DNA of 64,000 nucleotides from JBFAPK01 sp040676675 (GTDB taxonomy: Bacteria > Actinomycetota > Actinomycetes > Mycobacteriales > Micromonosporaceae). The stretch's first letter is position 1. Each line of letters starts with the position of its first letter. This document shows positions 26,002 to 35,383 of the stretch, piece after piece. The stretch covers positions 115,167-179,166 of the forward strand of contig NZ_JBFAPK010000012.1 of NCBI RefSeq assembly GCF_040676675.1, written 5' to 3'. Both the position numbers and the translations under genes were made by a program. A model generated the notes under the pieces. It had not been told where the DNA came from, ran no database searches, and was given only the letters and a program-made list of their open reading frames with translations.

Positions 26002-27263
26002 GGTCGTTCCCGGAGGAAGTCCGAGATCGCCTCGGTCACCCGGGCGAACTGCGGCTCGGTCATCGCCGATCCGCTGGGCAGCGCGAGACCGTCGGCGAAC
26101 AGCCGGTCGGCCGCGCCGGTGAGCACGGCCCGCGCGCCCGCGTAGGCGCGCTGGAGGTGCATCGGCTTCCAGACCCGCCGGGTCTCGATGTCGCACGCCG
26201 CCAGATGCTCCCCGAGCTGCTCGGCCCGCCAGCCGGCGATCGTCTCGTCCACCACGATGACGGTGAGCCAGCAGTTCGAGCCGGCGTCCGGCTCGGCCAG
26301 CAGGGCGACGCCCGGTACGGGAGCGAACAGCTTCGCGTACCGGGCCCGCAGTTCCCGGCGGCGGGCCAGCATCTGGTCGAGTCGACGCAGTTGCGCCCGC
26401 CCGAGCGCGGCGAGGACGTTGCTGGGCCGGTAGTTGTAGCCGACGTCGACGTGCTCGTAGTGCGGCACGGGCTCGCGAGCCTGGTTCGCCAGGTGTCGGC
26501 AGCGGGCCAGCAGACCCTCGTCGTCGGAGAGGAGCATCCCGCCGGTCGAGGTACCGACGATCTTGTTGCCGCTGAAGGAGACGGCGGCGACCCGGCCGAA
26601 CGATCCCGCACCCCGGCCCCGGTACGTCGATCCGAGCGCCTCGGCCGCGTCCTCCACCACCGGTACGCCGAACTCGGCGCAGAGCGGCAGCAGGGTGTCG
26701 TAGTCGGCGCAGGAGCCGAACATGTCGACCGGCAGCACGGCGCCGATCCGGCGGTCCGCGGCCCGCAGGTCGCGCAGCAGTTCGGCCAGGAGCGACACGT
26801 CGACGTTGCCCGTACCCGGCTCGCAGTCGACGAAGATCGGCTCCGCCCCCGTGTAGACCACGGCGTTGGCCGTGGCCGCGAAGGTGAGCGTCGGCACGAC
26901 GACCGCCTGGCCCGCGCCGACGCCGAGCGCGAGCAGGGCCAGGTGCAGGGCGGAGGTGCCGGAGTTGACGGCCACCGCGTACGCGGTGCCGACCCGGTGG
27001 GCCACCTCCCGCTCGAACGCGTCGATCTCCGCGCCGACGGGCGCCACCCATCCCGATCTCAGCGCGCGGAGGACATATGTCTCCTCCAACTCGCCGACGT
27101 CCGGCGGCGAGAGGTAGATGCGTTCCGGCGACGCGGGACGGGGGTCGCCTCCCCTGTCCTGACGCGGGGTCGGTTGGGCCCCGGACCTGGTAGCGCGATC
27201 CGCGAGATCCACGGGTCCTCCATGAGACGAAACCTGCGTGAGGTACGTGGTCCGGTTTAGCAC
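25998..27263 (-). CDS. DegT/DnrJ/EryC1/StrS aminotransferase (PglE-like)
   Basis: A PLP-dependent sugar aminotransferase of about 420 residues that would convert a 4-keto nucleotide sugar to the 4-amino form. Landmarks: SGTSALHLALLALGV (cofactor phosphate), DMFGSCADYD, EDAAEALGS, and the Schiff-base lysine in SFSGNKIVGTSTGG. The conserved fold starts near residue 48 (RIYLSPPD), so the true start may be downstream of the GTG at 27263. First gene of the coupled minus-strand operon; followed by PglC- and PglD-like genes, the bacillosamine-type order. A matching 4,6-dehydratase is not in the locus. Confidence 0.88.
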   Translation of the reverse strand: MLNRTTYLTQVSSHGGPVDLADRATRSGAQPTPRQDRGGDPRPASPERIYLSPPDVGELEETYVLRALRSGWVAPVGAEIDAFEREVAHRVGTAYAVAVNSGTSALHLALLALGVGAGQAVVVPTLTFAATANAVVYTGAEPIFVDCEPGTGNVDVSLLAELLRDLRAADRRIGAVLPVDMFGSCADYDTLLPLCAEFGVPVVEDAAEALGSTYRGRGAGSFGRVAAVSFSGNKIVGTSTGGMLLSDDEGLLARCRHLANQAREPVPHYEHVDVGYNYRPSNVLAALGRAQLRRLDQMLARRRELRARYAKLFAPVPGVALLAEPDAGSNCWLTVIVVDETIAGWRAEQLGEHLAACDIETRRVWKPMHLQRAYAGARAVLTGAADRLFADGLALPSGSAMTEPQFARVTEAISDFLRERP

Positions 27264-27446
27264 CTTCCGAACCTTATATGGCTTGAATTCACCATAAACG
27301 CTCTACCGTGGACGAGTCTGGGAAGAACCCACGATTCCTCCCAAACTCGCGTGACCCCGCGGTTCGCCCGGTCGTTGACCCCACGTCGGTCCGACAGGAG
27401 GGACGCGCATGGTCGACCGGTTCCCGCAGCCAGGGCACGGGCGCGG
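27264..27446. promoter_or_regulatory. Divergent promoter region of the left polysaccharide half
   Basis: The 183 bases separate two divergent operons. 27270-27305 is markedly AT-rich for this genome (CTTATATGGCTTGAATTC), with TATGG and CCATA as 5-bp inverted arms. Promoters for both directions are likely here, but I cannot assign -10 boxes with confidence. Confidence 0.5.
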
Positions 27447-28685
27447 ATGAGGGTCGTGGTGACCGCCGAGACGCGGTACCTGCGCACGCCGGACGGTGCG
27501 GTGTGGACCCGGGAGGGGCCCGCCCACCGGTTCTGGACCCGCTATCTCTCGGCGTTCGACCAGGTACGGCTGGTCGCCCGGACCCAGGACGTGCCGGGCC
27601 CCGTGGACGAGGCGCACCGCGTCGACGGTACGGGGGTCGAGGTCTGGCCGGTCCCCTACTACGTGGGACCGCGCCAGTACCTGCTGCGCCGGGCCGCGTT
27701 GGTCCGTTCGGTCCGCGACGCCGCGGCGGAAGGGGACGCGGTGATCCTCCGGGTGCCGTCGCCGGTCGGCACGCCGCTGGCCGCCGCGCGGGAGCGTCGG
27801 GGCCTGCCGTACGCCGTCGAGGTGGTCGGCGATCCGTACGACGTCTTCGCGCCCGGGGTGGTACGGCACCCCGCCCGCCCGCTGCTCCGGCGCTGGCTGA
27901 CGGACCGGCTGCGGCACCAGTGCCGGGAGGCCGTCGCCGTCTCCTATGTCACGGCGGCGTCGTTGCAGCGCCGCTACCCGGCCCGGCCCGGCCGGGTCAC
28001 CATCGCCTGTTCCAGTGTCGACCTGCCCGAGGAGGCGTACCTCGCCGGGCCGCGTTCGTTCGACCCGGACCGGCCGATCACCAACCTCGTCTCGGTCGGC
28101 AGCCTGGAACAGCTCTACAAGGGGATCGACACCCTGCTGGAGGCCCTCGCCCGGTTGGCCGCCACCGGCCTCCCCCTGCGCCTGACCCACGTGGGCGACG
28201 GCCGCTACCGGCCGCAGCTGGAACGGCTCGCCGCCCGGCTCGGCCTCGCCGACCGGGTCACCTTCACCGGTCGGCTCCCCGCCGGCCCACGGGTACGCGA
28301 ACGGCTCGACGACGCCGACCTGTTCGTCCTGCCGTCCCGGGCCGAGGGGCTGCCCCGCGCGCTCATCGAGGCGATGGCCCGGGCGCTGCCGGCCGTCGCC
28401 ACCAACGTCGGCGGTATCCCCGAGCTCCTGCCGGCGGCCGAGCTCGTCCCGCCCGAGAGCCCGGTCACGCTGGCCGAGGCGATCCGCCAGCTCGTCGCGG
28501 ATCCGGCCCGGTTGCGGACGTCCTCCGCCCGCAACCTCGCCCGAGCCCGCGACTACTCGGAGGAGGTGCTCGCCCGGCGCCGGGACGCGTTCTACGGGGC
28601 GGTCCGCGCGGCAACCGAACGGCACCCGGCGACCGGGGCCCGGACGCGCCGTCGTCGGTCCGATCTCGCCGACGTGTCGCGGTGA
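27447..28685 (+). CDS. Glycosyltransferase family 4
   Basis: A 412-residue GT-B transferase. The acceptor half begins MRVVVTAETRYLRTPDGAVW; the donor half shows LVSVGSLEQLYKGIDTLLEA, VTFTGRLPAG and the retaining-GT4 signature LFVLPSRAEGLPRALIEAMARALP. The ATG after GGGCGCGG was preferred to an upstream frame start lacking homology. Its stop overlaps the GTG of the flippase gene (GTGA), so the two are coupled. It should add one sugar to the lipid-linked repeat. Confidence 0.9.
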   Translation: MRVVVTAETRYLRTPDGAVWTREGPAHRFWTRYLSAFDQVRLVARTQDVPGPVDEAHRVDGTGVEVWPVPYYVGPRQYLLRRAALVRSVRDAAAEGDAVILRVPSPVGTPLAAARERRGLPYAVEVVGDPYDVFAPGVVRHPARPLLRRWLTDRLRHQCREAVAVSYVTAASLQRRYPARPGRVTIACSSVDLPEEAYLAGPRSFDPDRPITNLVSVGSLEQLYKGIDTLLEALARLAATGLPLRLTHVGDGRYRPQLERLAARLGLADRVTFTGRLPAGPRVRERLDDADLFVLPSRAEGLPRALIEAMARALPAVATNVGGIPELLPAAELVPPESPVTLAEAIRQLVADPARLRTSSARNLARARDYSEEVLARRRDAFYGAVRAATERHPATGARTRRRRSDLADVSR

Positions 28686-29956
28686 CCGCGAGACGGGGTT
28701 CCACCCTCGCCCTCCTGACCACCGCCAGCCTCGCCCAGACCGTCGGTTCCGCGCTCAGCGCGGTGCTGGCCAGCAGCCTGCTCGGTCCGCACGACCGTGG
28801 CCTCATGGTCATCGGTATCACCAGCGCCACCCTCGCCGGGCTCGTCGCCGGCATGGGTACCGGCTCCTCGCTGCGATCACGGCTGCCCCGGGTGACCGCA
28901 CCGGCGGCGCGCGAGCGCCTGCTCGCCACGTACACCTGGTGGTCGGTCCTGGCCGCGCTCGGGGCCGGCGCGGTGGCCGCCGCGCTCTGCCTCGGCTGCG
29001 CCCCGTTCATCGACGCGGGGCTCTCCGCTCCCCGGTTCCTGGTCGCCGCCGTGGTCGTGGCGGTCGGGTACGCGGCCCTGACCCAGATGCCGGACGCCTG
29101 GTACGCCGCCGGCGGCTTCCGGGCCGGCGGCTCCTGGGCGGCGGTCATGGCGGGCGGCGGCCTGCTCGGCGTGGTCCTCGGCGCGCTGGTCGACCGCAGC
29201 GCCGACGTCCTCCTGCTCGGGCAGGGACTGGGCATGGTGCTGGCGGCGGCCGGGCAGAGCATCCACCTGGGCCGGGTCGGGCTGGTCTCGCTACGCGCGC
29301 CGGTCCTGCCGGAGCTGACCTACCTGCTCCGCTCCGGTACGAAGGCCCTCGGCCTCACCGTCGGCCTGACGCTGGCCCTGCGCGCGGACCGGTACCTGCT
29401 CGGCGCCGCCGCCGGTGCCGCCGCCGTCGGCATCTACTCGCTGGCCGCCACGCTCAGCGAGACGATCCGGATGGTACCGGCGGCGCTGGGGCAGCTCGTC
29501 AGCCGCGAGGTGGCGCTCGGCCGCGGGCACGTGCGCCTGCGACGGGACGTACCGCTGGCGGTCGCGGCGGCGGCCGGGATCGGCCTGCTGGTCGCGGCGG
29601 GAGGTTGGCTGTTCATCACCCCCGTCTTCGGAGCCGGATTCTCGCCGGCCCGGCCGCTCCTGCTGATCCTGCTGCTGGCGGAGATCCTGTTCGCGCCATA
29701 CGCGGTGGCGAGCCGCGGCATTCTCGGCGGTGGCTGGATGGGTACCGCCGGCTCGATCGGCCTTCTGGGCGGCATCGGTGCGATAGCGCTCTACGGCGTG
29801 GCCGTGCCGCTCTGGGGCATGTACGGCACGGCCGCAGCCTCCGCGCTGTGCTACGCGGGCCTCTCCCTCGCCACGTGCCTGCTGCTGCGGCGGCACCTGA
29901 CGAGCTTGCCGCTCCCCCAGGCCGACCCGGACCGGCGTACCGCCGCCCGGGTGTGA
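28682..29956 (+). CDS. Wzx-like oligosaccharide flippase
   Basis: A 424-residue integral membrane protein with about 12 to 14 transmembrane helices of the MATE/Wzx group. Helix one is TLALLTTASLAQTVGSALSAVLA; the motif GPHDRGLMVIGIT and later LALRADRYLLGAAAGAAAVGIYSLA match polysaccharide biosynthesis translocases. It would flip the undecaprenyl-linked repeat to the outer membrane face. Pairs functionally with the Wzy-like protein encoded at 31865-33457. The stop region is duplicated immediately downstream. Confidence 0.87.
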   Translation: MTARRGSTLALLTTASLAQTVGSALSAVLASSLLGPHDRGLMVIGITSATLAGLVAGMGTGSSLRSRLPRVTAPAARERLLATYTWWSVLAALGAGAVAAALCLGCAPFIDAGLSAPRFLVAAVVVAVGYAALTQMPDAWYAAGGFRAGGSWAAVMAGGGLLGVVLGALVDRSADVLLLGQGLGMVLAAAGQSIHLGRVGLVSLRAPVLPELTYLLRSGTKALGLTVGLTLALRADRYLLGAAAGAAAVGIYSLAATLSETIRMVPAALGQLVSREVALGRGHVRLRRDVPLAVAAAAGIGLLVAAGGWLFITPVFGAGFSPARPLLLILLLAEILFAPYAVASRGILGGGWMGTAGSIGLLGGIGAIALYGVAVPLWGMYGTAAASALCYAGLSLATCLLLRRHLTSLPLPQADPDRRTAARV

Positions 29957-29981
29957 GGGGCGCCCGCCCGGGTGTGAAGGG
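29944..29981. repeat. Duplication spanning the flippase stop codon
   Basis: CGCCCGGGTGTGAGGG, which contains the TGA stop, begins at 29944 and recurs with one change at 29965, a 21-bp offset. Confidence 0.8.
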
Positions 29982-30031
29982 CTCGCACCACGGCCGTGCG
30001 GGTGTCCCGCCGACGGAAGCTGGGCCGCCGG

Positions 30032-30940
30032 TCAGGGTCGGTGCGGACGTGAGGCGTAGATGTAGCACCGGACCCAGGCGCGGCTGTCCTCCGGCCGGGT
30101 ACGGAGGGTGTAACCCGCCTGCCGCAACAGGTCGCCGACCGGCGCGAAGGTGCGCTGCCAGGCCTGGTCCGGGCGGAGCGCGAGGAAGTCGTGGCAGGAG
30201 ACGACCAGATGGTCCACCCGGTCGAGCACGTCCAGGGAGGACTCCAGCACGGCGAGTTCGGCGCCCTCGATGTTCATCTTCAGCAGGTCCACGTGGTCGA
30301 CGCCGTGGGCGGCCAGGATCTCACCCAGTTGGCGGCCGGCGACCTCGACACCGTGGGCGGTGTCCGTGGTCAGTCCGTTGCCGATGTGGTCGACCGCCCG
30401 GTCCTCGATGAGCACGGGACCGGCGGTACCGACCACGGCGCACTCCACCGGCGTGACGTTGCCGAGCCGGTTGAGCTCCACGGTCCGGCGTAGACATCGG
30501 AAGGTGGCGGGATGCGCCTCGATGCTCAGCACCCGTCCGGACGGGCCGACCAGGCGCGAGAAGAGGCGTACCTCGCCGCCGACTCCCGCACCGATGTCGA
30601 CGACCGTGTCGCCGGGTCGGGGACAGTAGTCGAAGAGGAAGACCTCCCGCGTCTTCTCGTCCTCCCGCTCCGCCGAGAGCCCGCCGAGCACGGTGTTGAC
30701 CACGGTCCCGGTCCGGTACCGGTGTATCCAGTGTCCGCCGTCGTACCGGACGGCGCAGCGGGACCGCGCGCGTGCCGACAGGTACACCGAGCCGAGCCCG
30801 GCGATCAGGCGGGGGTCGACGCGCCGGTCCACCGCGCGCAACAACCGTCGCTTGAGCCGGGCCGAGGGCGATATCTCCAGTCCGAGATCGATCGCCGGCG
30901 CCGGGAAGGTGCCGTGCTGCATCCGCTCCAACCTGCTCAT
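30032..30940 (-). CDS. FkbM-family methyltransferase
   Basis: A 302-residue SAM-dependent O-methyltransferase. The SAM-binding motif VVDIGAGVGGEVRLFSRLVG is at about 112-131, followed by LSIEAHPATFRCLRR and the FkbM hallmark LLKMNIEGAELAVLE. Members methylate sugars and polyketides; here a sugar hydroxyl of the polysaccharide is the likely target. GGAGGGG precedes the ATG. It lies 11 bases after the nucleotidyltransferase gene in the same operon. Confidence 0.9.
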   Translation of the reverse strand: MSRLERMQHGTFPAPAIDLGLEISPSARLKRRLLRAVDRRVDPRLIAGLGSVYLSARARSRCAVRYDGGHWIHRYRTGTVVNTVLGGLSAEREDEKTREVFLFDYCPRPGDTVVDIGAGVGGEVRLFSRLVGPSGRVLSIEAHPATFRCLRRTVELNRLGNVTPVECAVVGTAGPVLIEDRAVDHIGNGLTTDTAHGVEVAGRQLGEILAAHGVDHVDLLKMNIEGAELAVLESSLDVLDRVDHLVVSCHDFLALRPDQAWQRTFAPVGDLLRQAGYTLRTRPEDSRAWVRCYIYASRPHRP

Positions 30941-30951
30941 CGTCCCCTCCG

Positions 30952-31686
30952 TCAGGCCGGCTCGGGCACGAGCGAGGGCAGCAGGTGGTCCCGGAGGCTC
31001 TCGAACCTGTGGTTGGCCTCGTCGTAGTCCTCCGGACGGCCGATGTCGAGCCAGTAGCCGCCGAACTCGTAGCTCGCCGGCGGGCGGCCCTGCCGTAGCA
31101 GGTCGAGGACCAACTGGTCGAAGCCGAAGACCAGGCCCTCGGGGTAGGACTCGATCGTGCTCGCGGAGAGGCCGTAGACGCCCATGCTGACGTGGTAGTC
31201 GAGGGTCGGCTTCTCGCTGAACTCGACGATCCGGCCGTTCCGGACGCTGAGCACACCGAAGTCAATCTTGACGGACCGGTGGAACGTGGCGACGGTGAGC
31301 GGAGCGCCGGAGGCCCGGTGCGTCCGGAGCAGGTCGGCGTAGTCGAGGTCGGTCAGCACGTCCCCGTTCATGACGAGGAAGTGTTCGGGTAGCCGATCCC
31401 GCAGGCCGAAGAGCGGCCCGATCGTCGACAGCGGCACCCGCTCCTCGGCGTAGCTCACCCGCAGCCCGAAACGCGCCCCGTCGCCGACGAAGGCGCGGAT
31501 CAACGAGCCGAGGTGGTTGATCGCCAGGATCACGTCGGTGAACCCGTGCCAGGCCAGTTGGCGCAGGACGATCTCCAGGATCACGTGGTCGTCACCGATC
31601 GGTACCAACGGCTTGGGCAGGGCGGTCGTGTACGGCTTCAGGCGGGTTCCCCTGCCCCCCGCCATGATCACTGCGTGCATGTCCAT
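30952..31686 (-). CDS. Sugar-1-phosphate nucleotidyltransferase
   Basis: A 244-residue NTP-transferase that activates a sugar-1-phosphate to an NDP-sugar. The nucleotide loop IMAGGRGTRLKPYT and PKPLVPIG are at the start; FLVMNGDVLTDLDY carries the metal-binding aspartate; VDI-type WLDIGRPEDYDEAN is near the end. It lacks a C-terminal beta-helix, as in RmlA/RfbF-like or mannose-1-phosphate enzymes; the sugar is undetermined. ATG 31686 or 31680 are both possible starts. Confidence 0.9.
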   Translation of the reverse strand: MDMHAVIMAGGRGTRLKPYTTALPKPLVPIGDDHVILEIVLRQLAWHGFTDVILAINHLGSLIRAFVGDGARFGLRVSYAEERVPLSTIGPLFGLRDRLPEHFLVMNGDVLTDLDYADLLRTHRASGAPLTVATFHRSVKIDFGVLSVRNGRIVEFSEKPTLDYHVSMGVYGLSASTIESYPEGLVFGFDQLVLDLLRQGRPPASYEFGGYWLDIGRPEDYDEANHRFESLRDHLLPSLVPEPA

Positions 31687-31841
31687 CGTCCGATCTGTCT
31701 TCCCCGCGTACTCGGGTCCCCGGGTGCGGCCGGGGGGATTCCCCGCCCCGCGCGACCCGGCTCTCGGAAGCGCCCCGTGACGAGCCGCGGAACGCGGCAC
31801 CTCGGCAACGGCCGGCGCTGACTCGATCCTACCTGGATTTA

Positions 31842-31854
31842 GCGACAAATCCCC
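31842..31854. promoter_or_regulatory. Possible third copy of the polysaccharide-locus repeat
   Basis: GCGACAAATCCCC matches 11 of 13 bases of the GCGGCAAATGCCC element found at 37737. It lies upstream of the nucleotidyltransferase gene. Confidence 0.3.
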
Positions 31855-31864
31855 CAAACGGCAA

Positions 31865-33457
31865 TTACGCGGAGGAGTCGACCGTACGCCCCGTCGTCGG
31901 TACCGCCGGCTGCGTCCGCAGCCCAAAGGACTCCTGCGCCCACACCTCGGGCAGCGGCTGCGCCCGCAGCTCGGAGTGCGTTTGCGCCCGCAGTTCCGGC
32001 GGTGCCTGCGCCAGCACGGCCAGCAGCCGGGCCGCCACGATGATGCTCAGGCCGAGCCCGGTCTGGAACACGACCGGCGTGAAGTCGTTACGGGCCCAGA
32101 CCATCAGCACGTAGCCGACCATCGGCACCGCGTACTCCCAGATCGACCCGGAGGCTCGGGCGTCGAGGTGCGCGACCACCGCGCCGAGCAGCGCCAGCAC
32201 GACGACGACCCCGACGAGGCCCGCGGCGCGGTACGCCTCGGCCGTGGGCGACCCACCGATGGCGCCGACGTTCGGACGGGCCATGACCGCGGTGGACAGG
32301 CTTCGCTCGTCCATGGTGGCCGGGGTGATGGGCAGCCCCAGCACCCGGCCGATCAGACGCCCCACCGGAGCCCAGTAGGTGTCCCAGCCGACCAACGGCT
32401 GCCGCTCGACATTGGTCCACTCCAGTACCGACACCACGGGGCGCAACGTCGCGCTCATCTCGCCCAGGCCGCCCAGTGGGTCGAGCGAGGCGTCCGCGAG
32501 GCGGAACCCGGTCGGCCCGCCGTTCCGGGCCTGGCGGATGACCGATCCGATCGACAGCAGGACGAGGAGGACCCCGCCGTGCCACAGCCGCAACCGGAGC
32601 CAGTGCCGCCGGCTCAGCGCCACGATGTACGCGGCCATCGGGAAGATGGTGCCGGAGCGTGCCCCGATGGCCAGCGGGAGCAGCAGGAACGGAAGGAAGA
32701 TCAGGAACCACCAGCGCGCCGAGCCCGACCATCCGCTGGTGCCCAACGCCGCCATGCCGAGGCCCATGCACATGAACGCCCACGACAGCTGTGGGTCGTT
32801 CTGCGCGTTCCGGAACACCTGGAAGTTGTCCGCGCCGAGGTTGCTCAGCCCCTCGGCGAGGACGACCCCGAGGAGCAGGGCGATTCCCACGATCGTCAGC
32901 AGCGGCCCGACCCAACGCATGACCGCGATCGCGCCGCGGTGCGACTCCCGCGCCCCGGCGGTACCCGGGTTCCGCGCGGGTTTGCTCCACCACATCAGGG
33001 AGTATCCGAGCAGGTACACGGAGATGCTGACGGCGACCAGCGTCACGGCGTGCGGGATCTGCGGCGACAGCAGCCACGTACGCGGCTGACCGTTGTCCAG
33101 CTTCAACGGGTCCGGCAGTGCCCCGCGGATCAGGTAGGTCGCCAGGCCCACGTGGAACAGGGCGTAGATGATCAGCCACATCGAGCCCAGGGAGATCTGC
33201 CGGTTCCCACGGAGACGGGTCAGCAGCGTGATGTCGACGACGGCGACCACCAGGGCCGCCGCCGCCGCGAGCCGCGGCGAGACCACGAGCACCTGGTAGG
33301 CCACGGCGAGGACCGCCAGCTGACCCGCCGCGACCGCCGCCGCGACCTGCGGCGGGACCCCACCCGGAGCCCGGGGGGCGTCGCCGGGGGAGGCGATCCT
33401 CGGGCGGCGACGCCCCGTACCGGCTCGCCGGGCGGCGGTCAGCGCGGCCGAGATCAT
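31865..33457 (-). CDS. Wzy-like O-antigen/polysaccharide polymerase
   Basis: A 530-residue multi-spanning membrane protein with about 11 to 12 helices, including QVAAAVAAGQLAVLAVAY, LGSMWLIIYALFHVGLATYLI and FLIFLPFLLLPLAIGARSG. A large external loop around TLRPVVSVLEWTN-WDTYWAPVGR, with R and W residues, fits the catalytic loop of Wzy/O-antigen polymerases. The ATG overlaps the methyltransferase stop (ATGA). The last 45 residues contain four 8-residue QxxxELRA repeats before the end. Primary sequences of Wzy proteins are poorly conserved, so the function rests on topology and context. Confidence 0.75.
   Translation of the reverse strand: MISAALTAARRAGTGRRRPRIASPGDAPRAPGGVPPQVAAAVAAGQLAVLAVAYQVLVVSPRLAAAAALVVAVVDITLLTRLRGNRQISLGSMWLIIYALFHVGLATYLIRGALPDPLKLDNGQPRTWLLSPQIPHAVTLVAVSISVYLLGYSLMWWSKPARNPGTAGARESHRGAIAVMRWVGPLLTIVGIALLLGVVLAEGLSNLGADNFQVFRNAQNDPQLSWAFMCMGLGMAALGTSGWSGSARWWFLIFLPFLLLPLAIGARSGTIFPMAAYIVALSRRHWLRLRLWHGGVLLVLLSIGSVIRQARNGGPTGFRLADASLDPLGGLGEMSATLRPVVSVLEWTNVERQPLVGWDTYWAPVGRLIGRVLGLPITPATMDERSLSTAVMARPNVGAIGGSPTAEAYRAAGLVGVVVVLALLGAVVAHLDARASGSIWEYAVPMVGYVLMVWARNDFTPVVFQTGLGLSIIVAARLLAVLAQAPPELRAQTHSELRAQPLPEVWAQESFGLRTQPAVPTTGRTVDSSA
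31912..32007 (-). repeat. In-frame 24-bp minisatellite at the Wzy C-terminus
   Basis: Four 24-bp units encode QAPPELRA, QTHSELRA, QPLPEVWA and QESFGLRT in the cytoplasmic or external tail. Confidence 0.87.
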
Positions 33458-34365
33458 GAGTCGGCTTCCTCCCCGTACGGGCGCCCCGCCCCGGCGCCCC
33501 GGACCTGGGGCGGCGCGGCGGATCCCGGCCGTGGGAGGGGTCCGCGCTGGAAGACGTACTCGTTGCAGCCGAGGTTGCCGCCGCAGGTCCAGAGATGGCG
33601 GAGTTCGAAACCACGGTCGTGCACGAACCGGAAGATCTCCTCGGGCCGCGCCACCTGGAACGGATATCCGCCCACCCAGTCGACCAGGTCGTGGCGGCGC
33701 GACATGCCCCGTCCCCGCGCTCCCGACGCGCCCGGCAGGCGACCGGGCCGGACCAGGTTCACCAGCATCCGTACGGGCAGCCGCCAGTAGAGGTACAGGG
33801 CGCTGAGCGAGACGAGCAGCGCCCGCCCGACCCGCCCCGACCGGTTGTAGCGGCGCTTCACCCGCAGCCAGACCCGGCTCGCGCGCCCCTGGTCGTTGTA
33901 GATCGAGATGAACAGCTGCCCACCGGGGCGGACGAGGTCGCCGCTCGCCGCCACCGCCGACCACATGTCGCCGGTGTGGTGCAGCACGCCCCAGGAGTAG
34001 ACGATGTCGTACCGGCCCAGACCGGCGACGAAGTCGCGGTCGAGGATGGAGCCCGTCTCGATCAGCCAGGGGCTGTCCGGCGCGTACCGTGACCGCAGCG
34101 CGGCGGTGGCCGCGACCGAGTTCCGGTCGAAGTCGAACGAGTGGACCGTCGCGCCGAGCTGGTACGCGGCCAGCGAGAACAGCCCGCTGCCGCAGCCGAT
34201 GTCGAGGAACGACAGGCCGCGCAGGTCCGGCCGGCCCAGCGCCTCCTGCAGGGAGCGCCTGGCCACCGAGATGCGCTCGTCGTCGACGACCTTCAGGAAG
34301 GCGTTCCAGTTGTCCCCGAAGGCGAACCGCTCGCCGGACCTGACCTCAAGCTCGCTGTCTAGCAC
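33454..34365 (-). CDS. Class I SAM-dependent methyltransferase
   Basis: A 303-residue methyltransferase. SAM-binding LSFLDIGCGSGLFSLAAYQLGA is at about 51-72, with an acidic strand end in VHSFDFDRNSV and the post-motif YDIVYSWGVLHHTGDM. The C-terminal part has no recognised domain; the GYPFQVARPEEIFRF segment is shared with sugar-cluster methyltransferases. GTG start overlaps the end of the epimerase gene by 20 bases, and its own stop overlaps the polymerase start. Confidence 0.87.
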   Translation of the reverse strand: MLDSELEVRSGERFAFGDNWNAFLKVVDDERISVARRSLQEALGRPDLRGLSFLDIGCGSGLFSLAAYQLGATVHSFDFDRNSVAATAALRSRYAPDSPWLIETGSILDRDFVAGLGRYDIVYSWGVLHHTGDMWSAVAASGDLVRPGGQLFISIYNDQGRASRVWLRVKRRYNRSGRVGRALLVSLSALYLYWRLPVRMLVNLVRPGRLPGASGARGRGMSRRHDLVDWVGGYPFQVARPEEIFRFVHDRGFELRHLWTCGGNLGCNEYVFQRGPLPRPGSAAPPQVRGAGAGRPYGEEADS

Positions 34366-35383
34366 GGATCCGCTCCTTGTCCGGGTGTGCCGAACCCTCC
34401 CGCCGGACCGCCGTCGGCGCGGTCACCAGCGAGGACCGGTACCAGTCGATCGTGCTCCGGACGCCCTCCTCCAGCGGTACGGCCGGCTCGAAGCCGGTGA
34501 GCCGGCGCAGCTTGCCCAGGTCCGGGCAGCGCCGGTGGACCGAGCCGGGCGGCGCCGGCACCATCCGCAGCCGCGGGCTGACCCCGGTCAGCCGCAGCAC
34601 GAGCTTGGCCAGGTCGCCGATGTTCGTCTGCTCGCTGTCGTTGCCGATGTGGACGATCTCGCCCGCGGCGGCGGGCGTGGCCATCAGCCGCAGCATCGCC
34701 TCGACCGCGTCGTCGACGTGGCAGAAGGCACGGTACTGCTCGGCGCCCCAGACCCGGAACGGGTCCTCGCCGCGCAGCGCGCGCAGCGTCATCTCGGGAA
34801 TGACGTGGTCGGCGCCCATGCGCGGGCCGTAGACGTTGTGGAAGCGACCGACCACGGCCGCGCAGCCCCGGGCCCGCGCGGTGTGCACGAAGGCCGCCTC
34901 GCCGAGGAGCTTGCTGATCGCGTACGCGAACCGGGGCGCGGTCACGTCGGCGATGGTGACCGGCACGTCCTCGGCGGTGGGGACGGCGACCGTGCGCAGG
35001 TCCACCCCGCCGGCGTAGACCTCGCTGGTCGAGCTGAAGAAGACCCGGTCGCCCGGGGCTAGCCAGTCCAGCAGGTGCAGCGCGGTGAGCGTGTTGACCC
35101 GGATCACCCGGGCCGGGTCGGCCTCCACGTTGCGTACGCCCACCACGGCGGCGAGCAGGTAGATCTGGTCGCAGCCGCGCGGCAGCCCGGACCACGCGGC
35201 CGCGTCGGTCAGGTCGGCGGAGAGCACCTCGACGTCCGGGTGGGTCCGCAGCGCCGCCAGCCACTCGTCGTCGCGGCCCCGGGAGAAGTCGTCGACGATG
35301 GTGACCGTGTGCCCCTCGGTGAGCAGGCGGCTGGCCAGGTGCAACCCGATGAACCCGGCCCCGCCGAGCACCAGCGCGCGCAT
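34346..35383 (-). CDS. NAD-dependent epimerase/dehydratase
   Basis: A 345-residue extended SDR acting on a nucleotide sugar. NAD-binding GGAGFIGLHLASRL is at the start; SSTSEVYAGG and the catalytic YAISK (in FAYAISKLLGE) follow; VGRFHNVYGPRM and HIGNDSEQTNIGDLAKL complete the family pattern. Closest in style to UDP-glucuronate decarboxylases and epimerases. Start ATG overlaps the dehydrogenase stop (TGATG), so it may act on that enzyme's uronic-acid product. Confidence 0.9.
   Translation of the reverse strand: MRALVLGGAGFIGLHLASRLLTEGHTVTIVDDFSRGRDDEWLAALRTHPDVEVLSADLTDAAAWSGLPRGCDQIYLLAAVVGVRNVEADPARVIRVNTLTALHLLDWLAPGDRVFFSSTSEVYAGGVDLRTVAVPTAEDVPVTIADVTAPRFAYAISKLLGEAAFVHTARARGCAAVVGRFHNVYGPRMGADHVIPEMTLRALRGEDPFRVWGAEQYRAFCHVDDAVEAMLRLMATPAAAGEIVHIGNDSEQTNIGDLAKLVLRLTGVSPRLRMVPAPPGSVHRRCPDLGKLRRLTGFEPAVPLEEGVRSTIDWYRSSLVTAPTAVRREGSAHPDKERIRARQRA

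Noticed and set aside
34359..35264. Minus-strand open frame parallel to the epimerase
   Set aside because: Out of frame with the clear SDR motifs; Arg/Pro-rich shadow.
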